43,044 nucleotides of DNA from Candidatus Cryptobacteroides caccocaballi (lineage in GTDB: Bacteria > Bacteroidota > Bacteroidia > Bacteroidales > UBA932): assembly GCA_018064725.1 (NCBI GenBank), contig JAGHUQ010000014.1:1-43044 (forward strand), given 5' to 3'. The notes beneath the pieces are model-generated. The model searched no databases and had not been told where the DNA came from. It saw only the letters and a program-made list of their open reading frames with translations. Numbering within the stretch: the stretch's first letter is position 1; each line of letters opens with the position of its first letter. Positions 17,994-26,173 of this stretch are shown piece after piece. The position numbers were made by a program, and so were the translations under genes.

Positions 17994-18764
17994 TTATTTC
18001 ATTGAATCCGCCATTTGCTTGACCCTCGCAGCCCTTTCTCCGCTATCGGGATGAGAAGCAAACCATTTAGCGACAGACGACTTGGTAGAAGAACTGCCCG
18101 ACAGCTGCACGAGCTTGTCAAGCGCCCGGTACATGCTGTACTTGTCGCGGCCATTGTCTACCGCAAACTGGAAACCGTATGAGTCTGCTGCGTACTCCTG
18201 CTTCTGAGAATACTGAGCACTTGTATACGATTCGGCAAGATCGCCAAGCACGGAATCAGAGAGGATGCCGACGACACCTCCTACCGAGCTCACCGCATCA
18301 CGGGCCGCAGAAGAAAGGTATGCCCTCTTCATTGCCTTCTTGCTGTCCTGATGGACTACATGTCCTACCTCATGACCGATTATGGCGACAAGCATATCAT
18401 CATCCATCACGTCAAGCAGACCGCGATAGATACGTATGGATCCGTCCGCACACGCAAATGCATTCACCTCCGGTACGTCATAGACCTTGAAGTTGAACTT
18501 CATCCCCTGAGGTGCCTTGATGGAAGAGGCCACCTTCGTAAGCCTGTCATAATACTTACCTGATGTAAGGACCTTGTTCTGGGCATCATAATGAGCCACC
18601 GACTGCTGACTGAGCTGGATGATCTGCGCATCGGATATTGTCGCCGCATTGAGAGTCTTGGCTGCAGCTGAAGCAAGATAACCTGCATCAAGCTGCCCGC
18701 TCGTGAGAATTCCGCACGAGGTCAGCGACATCGCACAGAGAAGTGAGATAAGAATTCTTTTCAT
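17994..18764 (-). CDS. M48-family metallopeptidase lipoprotein
   Basis: A 256-residue zinc protease. The signal peptide ends in lipobox LTSC (Cys near residue 17), so it is a lipoprotein facing the periplasm. The zinc motif HEVGH is in IIGHEVGHVVHQDS (about residue 131), and the third ligand is probably the Glu of QEYAADSYGF, as usual for M48B/Oma1-like or LoiP/BepA-type enzymes. It lacks the TPR tail of BepA. The likely role is quality control of envelope proteins. Its ATG overlaps the stop of the upstream nucleoside phosphorylase gene (TAATG), implying coupled translation, though the two functions have no obvious link. Confidence 0.9.
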   Translation of the reverse strand: MKRILISLLCAMSLTSCGILTSGQLDAGYLASAAAKTLNAATISDAQIIQLSQQSVAHYDAQNKVLTSGKYYDRLTKVASSIKAPQGMKFNFKVYDVPEVNAFACADGSIRIYRGLLDVMDDDMLVAIIGHEVGHVVHQDSKKAMKRAYLSSAARDAVSSVGGVVGILSDSVLGDLAESYTSAQYSQKQEYAADSYGFQFAVDNGRDKYSMYRALDKLVQLSGSSSTKSSVAKWFASHPDSGERAARVKQMADSMK

Positions 18765-19633
18765 TACTCGGTGAGGATGTTGAGACAGTACTCCACAAGT
18801 TCACGGATACCGCCTTTATATTCGGTGTTGCTGTCGCCGGCATGACGCTGGGCGATGATACAGCAGATTGTAGCTGCGTTATGACCGAGATGGGCGGCAA
18901 GGCCTGCAAGCGCAGAGCCCTCCATTTCGAAGTTCGTGATCTTCCTGCCTTTGCACGAATACGATTCGAACCCGTCCACCATATCAGGCATAGCAAGCGG
19001 AATTCTGATTACACGGCCCTGTGGACCGTAGAAGCCGGATGCAGAGATGGTGATACCGAAGATCGCACGGCCACGGAACTTCTCCGTCATACCCTTTCCC
19101 GCAGGTACGAAATAAGGGACTGGCAGGTATTTGCTCCAGTTCATATGGCGCATGAGCTCATCCTCATAGTCCTTGAGGGCAACGGCATCTCTGTTTCCAT
19201 ACCAGTTCAGAAGGCCGTCACAACCGAGCGAAATCTCCGAGAATACATAAGAGCCGAGAGGGATATCCGGCTGAATCGCCCCAGAAGTGCCTATTCTCAG
19301 TATGTTAAGTGACCTATGATGCTCCTTGACCTCGCGTGTCTCGAAGTCGATGTTTGCAAGAGCATCAAGCTCAGTCATTACGATATCTATGTTATCAGTG
19401 CCGATGCCATGCGAAAGTACGGTGAAACGCTTTCCGTTGTATTTGCCAGCAACTGATACGAACTCGCGGGAAGCATGTCTGTATTCGATGTCAGTCAGGA
19501 ATTCAGCTATCATGTCAACCCTGCCTGGATCACCTACGAGTATGACATCATCTGCCAGCTCTTCAGGACGGAGATGGATGTGGAAAGCAGATCCGTCACT
19601 GTTGATAATAAGTTCTGATTCTGGGATTCTCAT
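18764..19633 (-). CDS. Nucleoside phosphorylase (uridine phosphorylase-like)
   Basis: A 289-residue cytoplasmic enzyme of the PNP/UDP phosphorylase family, which splits nucleosides with phosphate into base plus (deoxy)ribose 1-phosphate. The phosphate-binding motif is LVGDPGRVDM (about residue 35), followed by RIGTSGAIQPDIPLGS, SASGFYGPQGR for base binding and NFEMEGSALAGLAAHLG for ribose binding. The chain is longer than E. coli Udp (253) by an N-terminal extension, seen in many Bacteroidota members. Uridine is the best-guess substrate, but purine use cannot be excluded. A promoter box lies at 19658-19665; the M48 gene follows in an overlapping pair. Confidence 0.88.
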   Translation of the reverse strand: MRIPESELIINSDGSAFHIHLRPEELADDVILVGDPGRVDMIAEFLTDIEYRHASREFVSVAGKYNGKRFTVLSHGIGTDNIDIVMTELDALANIDFETREVKEHHRSLNILRIGTSGAIQPDIPLGSYVFSEISLGCDGLLNWYGNRDAVALKDYEDELMRHMNWSKYLPVPYFVPAGKGMTEKFRGRAIFGITISASGFYGPQGRVIRIPLAMPDMVDGFESYSCKGRKITNFEMEGSALAGLAAHLGHNAATICCIIAQRHAGDSNTEYKGGIRELVEYCLNILTE

Positions 19634-19657
19634 AATGTAAGGACTTGTGGTTGACTA

Positions 19658-19665
19658 CAAATTTA
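19658..19665 (-). promoter_or_regulatory. -7 promoter box for the nucleoside phosphorylase gene
   Basis: On the minus strand this reads TAAATTTG, 24 nt before the ATG at 19633. It is divergent from the box at 19687-19694, so both promoters share a small intergenic region. Confidence 0.6.
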
Positions 19666-19686
19666 GCATTTTAAGTTTTAAATCCG

Positions 19687-19694
19687 TATTTTTG
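19687..19694 (+). promoter_or_regulatory. -7 promoter box for the DUF4293-fabF pair
   Basis: TATTTTTG, an exact TAnnTTTG match, 26 nt before the ATG at 19721. Confidence 0.6.
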
Positions 19695-19720
19695 CGGAGA
19701 ACAAATTGAGTACAACTATC

Positions 19721-20146
19721 ATGTGGCAAAGAATACAGACCTTATATCTTGCGATAGCCTGTGCACTTACGGCATCGCTCTTTTTCTGCAACATCGCAAA
19801 CATCGTCGGAACTGACGGAATCGTGGAGCATATCAGATACAGCGAAAAGCTGATCTATCTCGTACTCACCATCGTCTGTATGCTGACCGGCGTACTCAGC
19901 ATCTTCACCTGGAAGCTCAGGCTCCTCCAGATGAGGCTCGCGATACTCACTGCCCTCCTCTTACTCGGAATACAGGGTGTCATCGTGAGTGACTGGATTG
20001 CCAACCACAATGTCATGGTATTCTCCGTAACTGCGATTTTTCCTCTTATCGCGTCAATACTCTGCTTCATGGCATCACGCAAGATCTTCCAGGACGAGAT
20101 CATGGTGCGTGCTTCAAGCAGGCTTCGTGACACCAGAAAAAGGTAG
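19721..20146 (+). CDS. DUF4293 family membrane protein
   Basis: A 141-residue integral membrane protein with four predicted spans (about 5-25, 45-65, 72-92 and 100-125) and a basic C-terminal tail. The start MWQRIQTLYLAIA is the usual beginning of DUF4293 proteins, a Bacteroidota family of unknown function. The ORF track begins 15 nt earlier at a TTG; the ATG at 19721 fits both the family and the promoter spacing. It lies 5 nt upstream of fabF, so the two are probably cotranscribed. That hints at, but does not prove, a membrane or lipid link. Confidence 0.85.
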   Translation: MWQRIQTLYLAIACALTASLFFCNIANIVGTDGIVEHIRYSEKLIYLVLTIVCMLTGVLSIFTWKLRLLQMRLAILTALLLLGIQGVIVSDWIANHNVMVFSVTAIFPLIASILCFMASRKIFQDEIMVRASSRLRDTRKR

Positions 20147-20151
20147 AACAG

Positions 20152-21390
20152 ATGGAAAGAAAAGTAGTCGTGACCGGAATGGGAGTCATCTCTCCGGTAG
20201 GTAATGACGTACAGACATACTGGAGCAATCTTGTCAACGGCGTCTGCGGCATTGTTCCAATAAATGAGTATGGGGAACTCGGCCTCAACGTGCATGTAGG
20301 AGGAACCGTCAAGGACTTCCAGCCAGAGGCCTATGGCATAGAGAAGCCGTTTGTCAGGAAACAGGACAAATTCACGATATACGCGGTAGCAGCCGCGCAG
20401 CAGGCTATGGCACAGTCAGGGCTTGTGTCCGGCGAAAACATCGACCCGATGCGACTCGGAGTATATGTGGGTTCCGGAATCGGAGGATACGGCACCATCG
20501 TCGCAGAGTGCGAGAAATCCGTTAAGGAAGGCCTGCGATGGATATCTCCAAATTATGTATCGACAATGATATCCAACATCGCCGGTGCCAATGTAGCCAT
20601 ACGATACAATGCCTGCGGTCCGTGCCTGGACACAGTTTCGGCATGTGCAAGCGGAACAAACGCGATAGGAGAAGCATACCGTGCAATCAGGCATGGATAT
20701 TCCGATGCCATCATCACAGGTGGCGCAGAAGCAGCTCTCGTTCCTATGGCAGCAGCATCTTTCGCCGCTTCAAGAGCACTGACAAAGGAACCGGATCCGC
20801 TCAGGGCAAGCATCCCTTTCAACGCAAACCGCGGAGGTTTCGTGCTCGGCGAAGGCGCAGGAATACTCGTTCTCGAGGAGTATGAGCACGCAAAGGCAAG
20901 AGGAGCAGAAATACTTGCATTCGTGTCCGGATATGGGCACAGCTGCGATGCGCACCATGTGACAGCACCGAATCCGACCGGCATGACCCAGGCTGCCGCA
21001 ATCAGGCAGGCCTTGGACGAAGCCGGATACAACTCTGATGACAAGCTTCACATCAACGCGCATGGTACAGGAACTCCGCTCAACGACAAATGTGAGACCC
21101 TTGCATTCAAGCTGGCTCTCGGTGAAGATGCAAAGAAGGCTCATATATGTTCCACAAAATCCATGACAGGGCACCTTCTCGGTGCAGCCGGTGCAATAGA
21201 AGCCATTGCTGCAATCCTTGCACTCAAAGAAGGTATCGTACCTCCTACGATCGGTCTGGACGAGCCTGATCCTGAGTGCGACCTCGACTACACGCCGAAC
21301 AACGCAGTCAAGACAGACCTCACGATTGCCATATCCGACTCGCTCGGCTTCGGAGGCCACAACGCCTGCGTCGCCTTCCGCAAAGCATAG
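20152..21390 (+). CDS. fabF: 3-oxoacyl-[acyl-carrier-protein] synthase II
   Basis: A 412-residue condensing enzyme that elongates acyl-ACP with malonyl-ACP in fatty acid synthesis. The catalytic triad is visible: Cys in DTVSACASGTNAIGEA (about residue 163), His in NAHGTGTPLNDKCE (about 303) and His in KSMTGHLLGAAGAIE (about 340). The N-terminal VVTGMGVISPVGNDV and C-terminal NSLGFGGHN-type ending (SLGFGGHNACVAF) are standard. Length equals typical FabF. It follows DUF4293 by 5 nt; acpP and other fab genes are not in the window. A strong terminator follows at 21413-21440. Confidence 0.95.
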   Translation: MERKVVVTGMGVISPVGNDVQTYWSNLVNGVCGIVPINEYGELGLNVHVGGTVKDFQPEAYGIEKPFVRKQDKFTIYAVAAAQQAMAQSGLVSGENIDPMRLGVYVGSGIGGYGTIVAECEKSVKEGLRWISPNYVSTMISNIAGANVAIRYNACGPCLDTVSACASGTNAIGEAYRAIRHGYSDAIITGGAEAALVPMAAASFAASRALTKEPDPLRASIPFNANRGGFVLGEGAGILVLEEYEHAKARGAEILAFVSGYGHSCDAHHVTAPNPTGMTQAAAIRQALDEAGYNSDDKLHINAHGTGTPLNDKCETLAFKLALGEDAKKAHICSTKSMTGHLLGAAGAIEAIAAILALKEGIVPPTIGLDEPDPECDLDYTPNNAVKTDLTIAISDSLGFGGHNACVAFRKA

Positions 21391-21412
21391 GACAACAGTA
21401 TTGAATAACATA

Positions 21413-21440
21413 AAAAGACCGGCCCAAAGGTCGGTCTTTT
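21413..21440. terminator. Bidirectional terminator between fabF and prfA
   Basis: A 12-bp stem (AAAAGACCGGCC / GGTCGGTCTTTT, one G-T pair) with loop CAAA. A-tract and T-tract on opposite sides let it serve both convergent genes. Confidence 0.88.
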
Positions 21441-21464
21441 CTTATGTGTTGACTGTAGTGAAGT

Positions 21465-22553
21465 CTACTGTTCTCCAGCCTCTTTGAGACGCTCTGCGTT
21501 CTCAGCGATGATGAGCTGGTCAATCACGTCCTGGATAGCACCATCCATGAACACAGGAAGGTTGTACATGGTGTAGTTGATACGGTGATCGGTGACGCGT
21601 GACTGCTGATAGTTGTAAGTACGGATCTTTGCCGAACGGTCTCCGGTGCTGACCATGGTCTTACGCTTTGCAGAAATATTGTCGAGATACTTCTGATACT
21701 CCATGTTGTAGATACGTGTACGGAGCTCATTGAGAGCCTTGTCATAGTTCTTGAGCTGAGACTTCTCATCCTGGCACTGGACCACGATACCTGTAGGGAT
21801 ATGGGTGAGTCGGATTGCAGAATAGGTCGTATTCACGGACTGACCACCAGGACCTGAAGAACAGAAGGTATCCTTCCTGATATCCTTCTCGTTGAGCTCG
21901 ATATCGAACTCGCCTGCCTCCGGAAGGACTGCAACCGATGCTGCAGAAGTCTGAACACGTCCCTGAGTCTCAGTCTGAGGCACGCGCTGTACGCGATGCA
22001 CGCCTGACTCGTACTTGAGGGTACCATAGACATGGTCTCCGCTGACCTTTGCGACGATTTCCTTGAATCCGCCGGCAGCACCTTCCGACTGGCTGGTGAC
22101 TTCGATCTTCCAACCCTTGGTCTCAATGTACTTGCTATACATACGGAAAAGGTCTCCAGCGAAGATTGCAGCCTCGTCTCCACCGGCACCACCGCGGATC
22201 TCGAGAATAGCATTCTTCTCGTCCTCCGGATCTGCAGGTATGAGAAGGAGCTTGATATTCTGCTCCATTTCAGGAATCTTAGGCTCAATCTCCGAGATCT
22301 GCTCCTTGGCCATCTCACGGAGATCCTCGTCTTTCTCGTTGGCTATGATATCCTTCGCCATCTCAAGCTCATCCATGAGCATCTTGTATTCCTGACCGGC
22401 CTGAATAACAGGCGCAAGCTCCTTGTACTGCTTGTTAAGCTGCACGAACTTCTTCATGTCCGATACGACATCAGGACTTGCGAGCTGCTCCTGAAGAGAC
22501 TCATACTTTTCCTGAAGTCCAAGGACCTTTTCCAAAAGTGAATTTTCTGCCAT
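21465..22553 (-). CDS. prfA: Peptide chain release factor 1
   Basis: A 362-residue class I release factor recognising UAA and UAG. The catalytic GGQ is in SSGPGGQSVNTTYSA (about residue 235), where the Gln triggers peptidyl-tRNA hydrolysis. The stop-codon tripeptide is of RF1 type (PxT): RVPQTETQGRVQTSA. RF2 would have SPF and usually a programmed frameshift, which is absent. The length is normal. It has its own promoter box (22591-22598). Genes mazG and prfA run in the same direction with a 63-nt gap. Confidence 0.96.
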   Translation of the reverse strand: MAENSLLEKVLGLQEKYESLQEQLASPDVVSDMKKFVQLNKQYKELAPVIQAGQEYKMLMDELEMAKDIIANEKDEDLREMAKEQISEIEPKIPEMEQNIKLLLIPADPEDEKNAILEIRGGAGGDEAAIFAGDLFRMYSKYIETKGWKIEVTSQSEGAAGGFKEIVAKVSGDHVYGTLKYESGVHRVQRVPQTETQGRVQTSAASVAVLPEAGEFDIELNEKDIRKDTFCSSGPGGQSVNTTYSAIRLTHIPTGIVVQCQDEKSQLKNYDKALNELRTRIYNMEYQKYLDNISAKRKTMVSTGDRSAKIRTYNYQQSRVTDHRINYTMYNLPVFMDGAIQDVIDQLIIAENAERLKEAGEQ

Positions 22554-22590
22554 ATATGGTATTTTCTTTTCTCTGTGGTATTAAAGGCTG

Positions 22591-22598
22591 CAAATATA
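22591..22598 (-). promoter_or_regulatory. -7 promoter box for prfA
   Basis: On the minus strand this reads TATATTTG, an exact TAnnTTTG match, 37 nt before the prfA ATG and just past the mazG stop. Confidence 0.6.
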
Positions 22599-22616
22599 GC
22601 AATTTCTTACGAATCA

Positions 22617-23423
22617 CTACAATCCCTTGGACTTAGCCTCGTCCCAAAACTTATCCATCTCTGCAAGGGTCATGTCGGAAAGCCTGAGTCCCTTGCGCAT
22701 GGTATTCTCTTCGAGATAGGTGAATCTGCGGCGGAATTTCTCACATGTACCGCTCAACGCAACTTCCGGGTCGACGCCGTAGAGTCGTGCGGCATTGATC
22801 GTAGCGAACATCAGATCGCCGAACTCCTCCGTCATGTGGGCCATATCGTCTTCCTCGCAGGCCTCCTGAGCCTCCCCTATCTCCTCATGCACCTTGTCCC
22901 AGACGTCCTCTCTCCTTTCCCAGTCGAATCCGCATCCTCTTGCCTTCTCCTGCATAGAGAGAGCCTTGAGAACCGCCGGCATAGAAGTCGGGATGCCAGA
23001 CATCACTGTCTTGTTGCCATCCTTCTCCTTGGCCTTGACAAGTTCCCAGGTATCTGCAATCTCCTTCGCACTCGGAGCCTCACCCTCGGGAACGAGAGTT
23101 CCATCGCGGCGGAACACATGCGGATGACGGAAGATCATCTTGTCACAGACCTTGTTGATAGAGTCCGCAATGTCGAAAGAATCACTCTCCTGCCCTATCC
23201 TGGCATAGAATACCATATGGTAGAGCAAGTCGCCTATCTCCTTCATGGTCTCGGCCGAATCCTTCCTGATAATGGCATCGCTGAGTTCATATACTTCTTC
23301 CTCCGTCATAGGGCGGATGGACTCCATGGTCTGCTCTGCATTCCAGGGGCATCTTTCCCTCAATGCGTCCATAACGTCGAGCAGACGGCCGAACGCCTCC
23401 AGCTTTTCCTCTCTTGTGTGCAT
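22617..23423 (-). CDS. mazG: Nucleoside triphosphate pyrophosphohydrolase MazG
   Basis: A 268-residue all-alpha NTP pyrophosphatase that hydrolyses (d)NTPs to NMP and pyrophosphate, cleaning up aberrant nucleotides. Two MazG units are visible. The first has CPWNAEQTMESIRPMTEEEVYEL and KEIGDLLYHMVFYA; the second has the metal motif EEIGEAQEA, then EEFGDLMFATINAARLYG. The ORF track starts at a TTG (23462) lying upstream of the promoter box; ATG 23423 is preferred, giving MHTREEKLEAFGRLLDVM, the usual beginning. The promoter box is at 23450-23457, overlapping in function with the divergent CoA-transferase promoter. Confidence 0.94.
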   Translation of the reverse strand: MHTREEKLEAFGRLLDVMDALRERCPWNAEQTMESIRPMTEEEVYELSDAIIRKDSAETMKEIGDLLYHMVFYARIGQESDSFDIADSINKVCDKMIFRHPHVFRRDGTLVPEGEAPSAKEIADTWELVKAKEKDGNKTVMSGIPTSMPAVLKALSMQEKARGCGFDWERREDVWDKVHEEIGEAQEACEEDDMAHMTEEFGDLMFATINAARLYGVDPEVALSGTCEKFRRRFTYLEENTMRKGLRLSDMTLAEMDKFWDEAKSKGL

Positions 23424-23435
23424 CAGATTATTTCT

Positions 23436-23443
23436 TAACTTTG
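23436..23443 (+). promoter_or_regulatory. -7 box for the acetyl-CoA hydrolase/transferase gene
   Basis: TAACTTTG, an exact TAnnTTTG match, 24 nt before the ATG at 23468. It lies only 6 nt from the opposing mazG box, so the two promoters cannot both be occupied. Confidence 0.6.
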
Positions 23444-23449
23444 TTGCCG

Positions 23450-23457
23450 CAAAAATA
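23450..23457 (-). promoter_or_regulatory. -7 box for mazG
   Basis: On the minus strand this reads TATTTTTG, 26 nt before the mazG ATG at 23423. It fixes the mazG start downstream of the ORF-track start. Confidence 0.55.
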
Positions 23458-23467
23458 ACCAATTTCC

Positions 23468-24766
23468 ATGAATTTGAACTTTGTTTCCGCTGACGAGGCC
23501 GTCAGCCACATCAAATCCGGATCACACATCCACCTCAGCAGTGTCGCAAGCGTACCGCATATCCTCATCAAGGCACTCTGCCGTCGCGCAGATGCCGGTG
23601 ATGTGAAGGACCTGCATTTCCATCATTTCCACACCGAAGGCCCAGCTCCTTACAGCGAGCCTCAGTACGAAGGAATTTTCTTCGATCAGGGCTTTTTCCT
23701 TGGTCCGAATGTCCGCAAGAACGTGAACGCAGGCTATGCAGATTACCTCCCTGTACACCTCGGTGAGACTCCAAGACTCTACCGTCAGGGCTTCATCAAG
23801 CTTGGCGCAGCTCTCGTCAACTGCTCCCTTCCTGATGAGAACGGTATGGTCAGCCTCGGCACATCCGTAGATTGCTCAGTAGCTGCTATCGATTCTGCAG
23901 AACTCGTCATCGGCGTAGTTAACCCTAACGTTCCGTTCGCATATGGAAACCTCATCCCACTCAGCAAGTTCGATTATCTTGTACAGGATGACGCTCCGCT
24001 TGTAACCGCCAATTTCGCAGAACCTACCCCTACCGAAATGCTCATCGGAAAGAACTGCGCAGCCCTCGTAAACGACGGAGACTGCCTCCAGATGGGTATC
24101 GGAGCTCTTCCGAACGCACTTGCCGGCGAGCTTGGAAACCACAAGAATCTCGGCCTCCATACAGAGATGTTCGCAGACGGACTCCTTCGTCTCATCAAGA
24201 AGGGTGTCATCAATGGCATGAACAAGAAGATCGATACCGGAAAGGTCGTATCGTCATTCCTTCTCGGAAGCAACGAAGTCTACTCGTTCATCGACCATAA
24301 CCCTGACGTTCTCATGCGTGACATCGAGTACACCAACAACCCTTGGATCATCGCACAGAACCCTAACATGAAGGCAATCAACTCCGCAGTGGAGGTTGAC
24401 CTCACCGGTCAGATCTGCGCAGACTCGATCGGAACAAGGCTCTTCTCCGGCACCGGCGGACAGCTCGAGTTCGTGCGTGGTGCATCCATGAGCGAAGGCG
24501 GAAAGAGCATCACCGCATTTGCATCAAGGACTGCAAAAGGCCAGAGCAAGATAACTGCTCAGCTCAATCCTGGAGCAGGAGTCGTAACTCCACGTTCTGA
24601 TGCGCACTGGGTAGTCACCGAGTATGGCGCCGTAGACCTCTACGGACGCAGCTGCCAGGAGCGTGCAAAGCTTCTCATAAGCATCGCACACCCCGACGAC
24701 CGTGAGATGCTCGACCGTCAGGCATTCGAGCGCTTCGGTCCTCACTATCACAACTTTGACATCTAA
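23468..24766 (+). CDS. Acetyl-CoA hydrolase/transferase family protein
   Basis: A 432-residue class I CoA-transferase of the acetyl-CoA hydrolase / 4-hydroxybutyrate CoA-transferase type. It has two Rossmann-like halves. Motifs include LQMGIGALPNALAGEL (about residue 200), GLHTEMFADG with a likely catalytic Glu, SGTGGQLEFVRGA (about 330) and WVVTEYGAVDLYGRS near the end. Such enzymes move CoA between acyl-CoA and acetate in anaerobes, often producing acetate, propionate or butyrate. Codon use (CTC, GGA, AAG) suggests strong expression. It is a single-gene unit with its own promoter and a strong terminator. The acyl substrate cannot be told from sequence alone. Confidence 0.88.
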   Translation: MNLNFVSADEAVSHIKSGSHIHLSSVASVPHILIKALCRRADAGDVKDLHFHHFHTEGPAPYSEPQYEGIFFDQGFFLGPNVRKNVNAGYADYLPVHLGETPRLYRQGFIKLGAALVNCSLPDENGMVSLGTSVDCSVAAIDSAELVIGVVNPNVPFAYGNLIPLSKFDYLVQDDAPLVTANFAEPTPTEMLIGKNCAALVNDGDCLQMGIGALPNALAGELGNHKNLGLHTEMFADGLLRLIKKGVINGMNKKIDTGKVVSSFLLGSNEVYSFIDHNPDVLMRDIEYTNNPWIIAQNPNMKAINSAVEVDLTGQICADSIGTRLFSGTGGQLEFVRGASMSEGGKSITAFASRTAKGQSKITAQLNPGAGVVTPRSDAHWVVTEYGAVDLYGRSCQERAKLLISIAHPDDREMLDRQAFERFGPHYHNFDI

Positions 24767-24784
24767 CAGATTCCAATATGACGC

Positions 24785-24816
24785 AAAAAGGCGGTGACGA
24801 AAATCACCGCCTTTTT
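24785..24816. terminator. Intrinsic terminator after the CoA-transferase gene
   Basis: A 13-bp perfect stem (AAAAAGGCGGTGA / TCACCGCCTTTTT) with loop CGAAAA, followed by ATTTTTC on the plus strand. It begins 18 nt after the stop and precedes the structured repeat at 24831. Confidence 0.9.
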
Positions 24817-24830
24817 ATTTTTCGCTCTCT

Positions 24831-24945
24831 GTTCCAGTCATCGACGGTGACGAACCCGTGACCACTCTCGGTCTCGTAAGAGAGGCCCGGCGCAAGCCGG
24901 GAGGGATGAGCGGAGCGAAGGTTCGCAGCCGTCGATGACTGGAAC
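24831..24945. repeat. Structured extragenic repeat element, copy 1
   Basis: A 115-nt element closed by a perfect 17-bp inverted repeat (GTTCCAGTCATCGACGG at 24831-24847 with its complement at 24929-24945). After a 3x3 internal loop come six more pairs (CGAACC / GGTTCG). Inside are two small hairpins with GNRA-type loops, TCTC-GTAA-GAGA and CCCGGC-GCAA-GCCGGG, then AGGGATGAGCGGAGCGAAGG. A second element with the same layout but different stem sequence lies at 33303-33438. It starts 4 nt after the stop of the minus-strand serine hydrolase gene. It could be a REP-like dispersed palindrome or a structured RNA; the coding strand is uncertain. Confidence 0.65.
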
Positions 24946-24949
24946 GAAA

Positions 24950-26173
24950 CTAATAATAGAACATATTGCGCCTAGGGAACTTGCTGCTGTATCGCAGGCG
25001 GCACTCATCGAAAAGCTCGGCAGTCGCCGTAGCCAGCCTAGGACCACGCCATGTGCTCGTATTGGTCACGAATATCCAGCACTCTCCGTCCGGAAAATAC
25101 TTTATCAGCGCACTAGTTCCGGTAAATGTGCCTGTCCTGGTCCAGCCCTTCTCCGGATTAGTGTCATTCCAGCCGAGAGAATACCATTCAGGAGCATGGT
25201 AGGCCGTCATTTCTTCCACGGAATATGAGCTGATGACGTCCTCGACCTCAGGACGTCCGTCAATCGAAGCGATCAGCTTTGCCAGTTCCAGCACCGAGCA
25301 GCACCAACCACCGGCACCGGAGAGTACGGTGATGTCATTGTCGCCATAGCTGTTCTTCGACACATCATGACTATAATACCTGACCTCACCCGGGAAACGG
25401 TCGACATACTCATTGCCAGCTATATGCATGTCATTGCAGCCTATAGGTTCGAGTATATTGCGGTCAATATAGGTCTCGTAGTCAGTGTCACCTATGACCT
25501 CGATTATCCTGGACAGGAGAAGGTATCCGAAATTGGAATACCTGTGGGTATCGCCAGGGCGATAGAGTACCTTCTTGCTCAGCCCATACCGTATATAGTC
25601 ATCGGCAAGAGGCTTCCTTGACAGACCGAGCGACTGTCTTACCGTGGAGGCAGCAAACATCGGATCTGTGGCAAAGCCACCCTGATGGCGCAGAAGATGC
25701 TCCACCGTTATCTTCGCGTAGTTAGGATCCTTCGAAGCATTCTCATACGCGGGTCCCACGAGTATGCCATCCTCCCCGAACACCGGGTCGCTGAGACTCA
25801 GCATGCCCTGATCCACAAGGTTCATGATGCCGACGGCAGTGATAAGCTTGGACACGGAAGCCACCCTCATCAGGTGGTTCGGCTGCATCGGCACCCCTTC
25901 GTCAGCCTTGCCGTAGCCCTTGGCGAAAACGAGCGAGTCATTTCGCATGACAGCTACGCATGCCCCCTTGAGCTCCCACTTCTGCATATACGACCGGATT
26001 TTCGAATCCAGGCCGCTCAGCTCAGGAATGTCAGAGTCAGCGTTTGTTATCGTAGTATTGAGATTCACGCCTACCTTAGGATAAGGAATGCGTGAAATAG
26101 GCCAATTGTCAGCAAACGTAGAAATCGACGCAATAATGGACAAGGCCAAAGATATGACCACCTTCCTATTCAT
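24950..26173 (-). CDS. Exported serine hydrolase (class C beta-lactamase/esterase family)
   Basis: A 407-residue protein with an N-terminal signal peptide (VVISLALSIIASISTFA). It belongs to the penicillin-binding, beta-lactamase-related superfamily. The catalytic SxxK is S106-V-S-K109 in MRVASVSKLITAV; the YxN motif is YSN in HRYSNFGYLLLSRIIE. The KTG-like triad is probably RTG in GWTRTGTFTGTSAL, a common variant in esterase/peptidase members. An actual beta-lactam role is unlikely to be primary. The track start at 26176 is a TTG; the ATG at 26173 overlaps the upstream stop by 8 nt (ATGAATAG). It is last in a six-gene run, directly before the structured repeat. Confidence 0.87.
   Translation of the reverse strand: MNRKVVISLALSIIASISTFADNWPISRIPYPKVGVNLNTTITNADSDIPELSGLDSKIRSYMQKWELKGACVAVMRNDSLVFAKGYGKADEGVPMQPNHLMRVASVSKLITAVGIMNLVDQGMLSLSDPVFGEDGILVGPAYENASKDPNYAKITVEHLLRHQGGFATDPMFAASTVRQSLGLSRKPLADDYIRYGLSKKVLYRPGDTHRYSNFGYLLLSRIIEVIGDTDYETYIDRNILEPIGCNDMHIAGNEYVDRFPGEVRYYSHDVSKNSYGDNDITVLSGAGGWCCSVLELAKLIASIDGRPEVEDVISSYSVEEMTAYHAPEWYSLGWNDTNPEKGWTRTGTFTGTSALIKYFPDGECWIFVTNTSTWRGPRLATATAELFDECRLRYSSKFPRRNMFYY

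Noticed and set aside
22575-23438. 287-codon plus-strand ORF covering the whole mazG gene
   Set aside because: Exact antisense of mazG, which has clear family motifs and a promoter. The shadow frame has Leu/His/Arg-rich composition and no recognisable domain.
23424-23462. Longer mazG N-terminus starting at a TTG
   Set aside because: The extension lies on and upstream of the mazG promoter box and does not match the family; ATG 23423 fits.
24898-24922. Resemblance of GGGATGAGCGGAGCGAAGG to a hammerhead ribozyme core
   Set aside because: The invariant CTGATGA and GAAA sequences are not both present and there is no matching cleavage-site stem arrangement.
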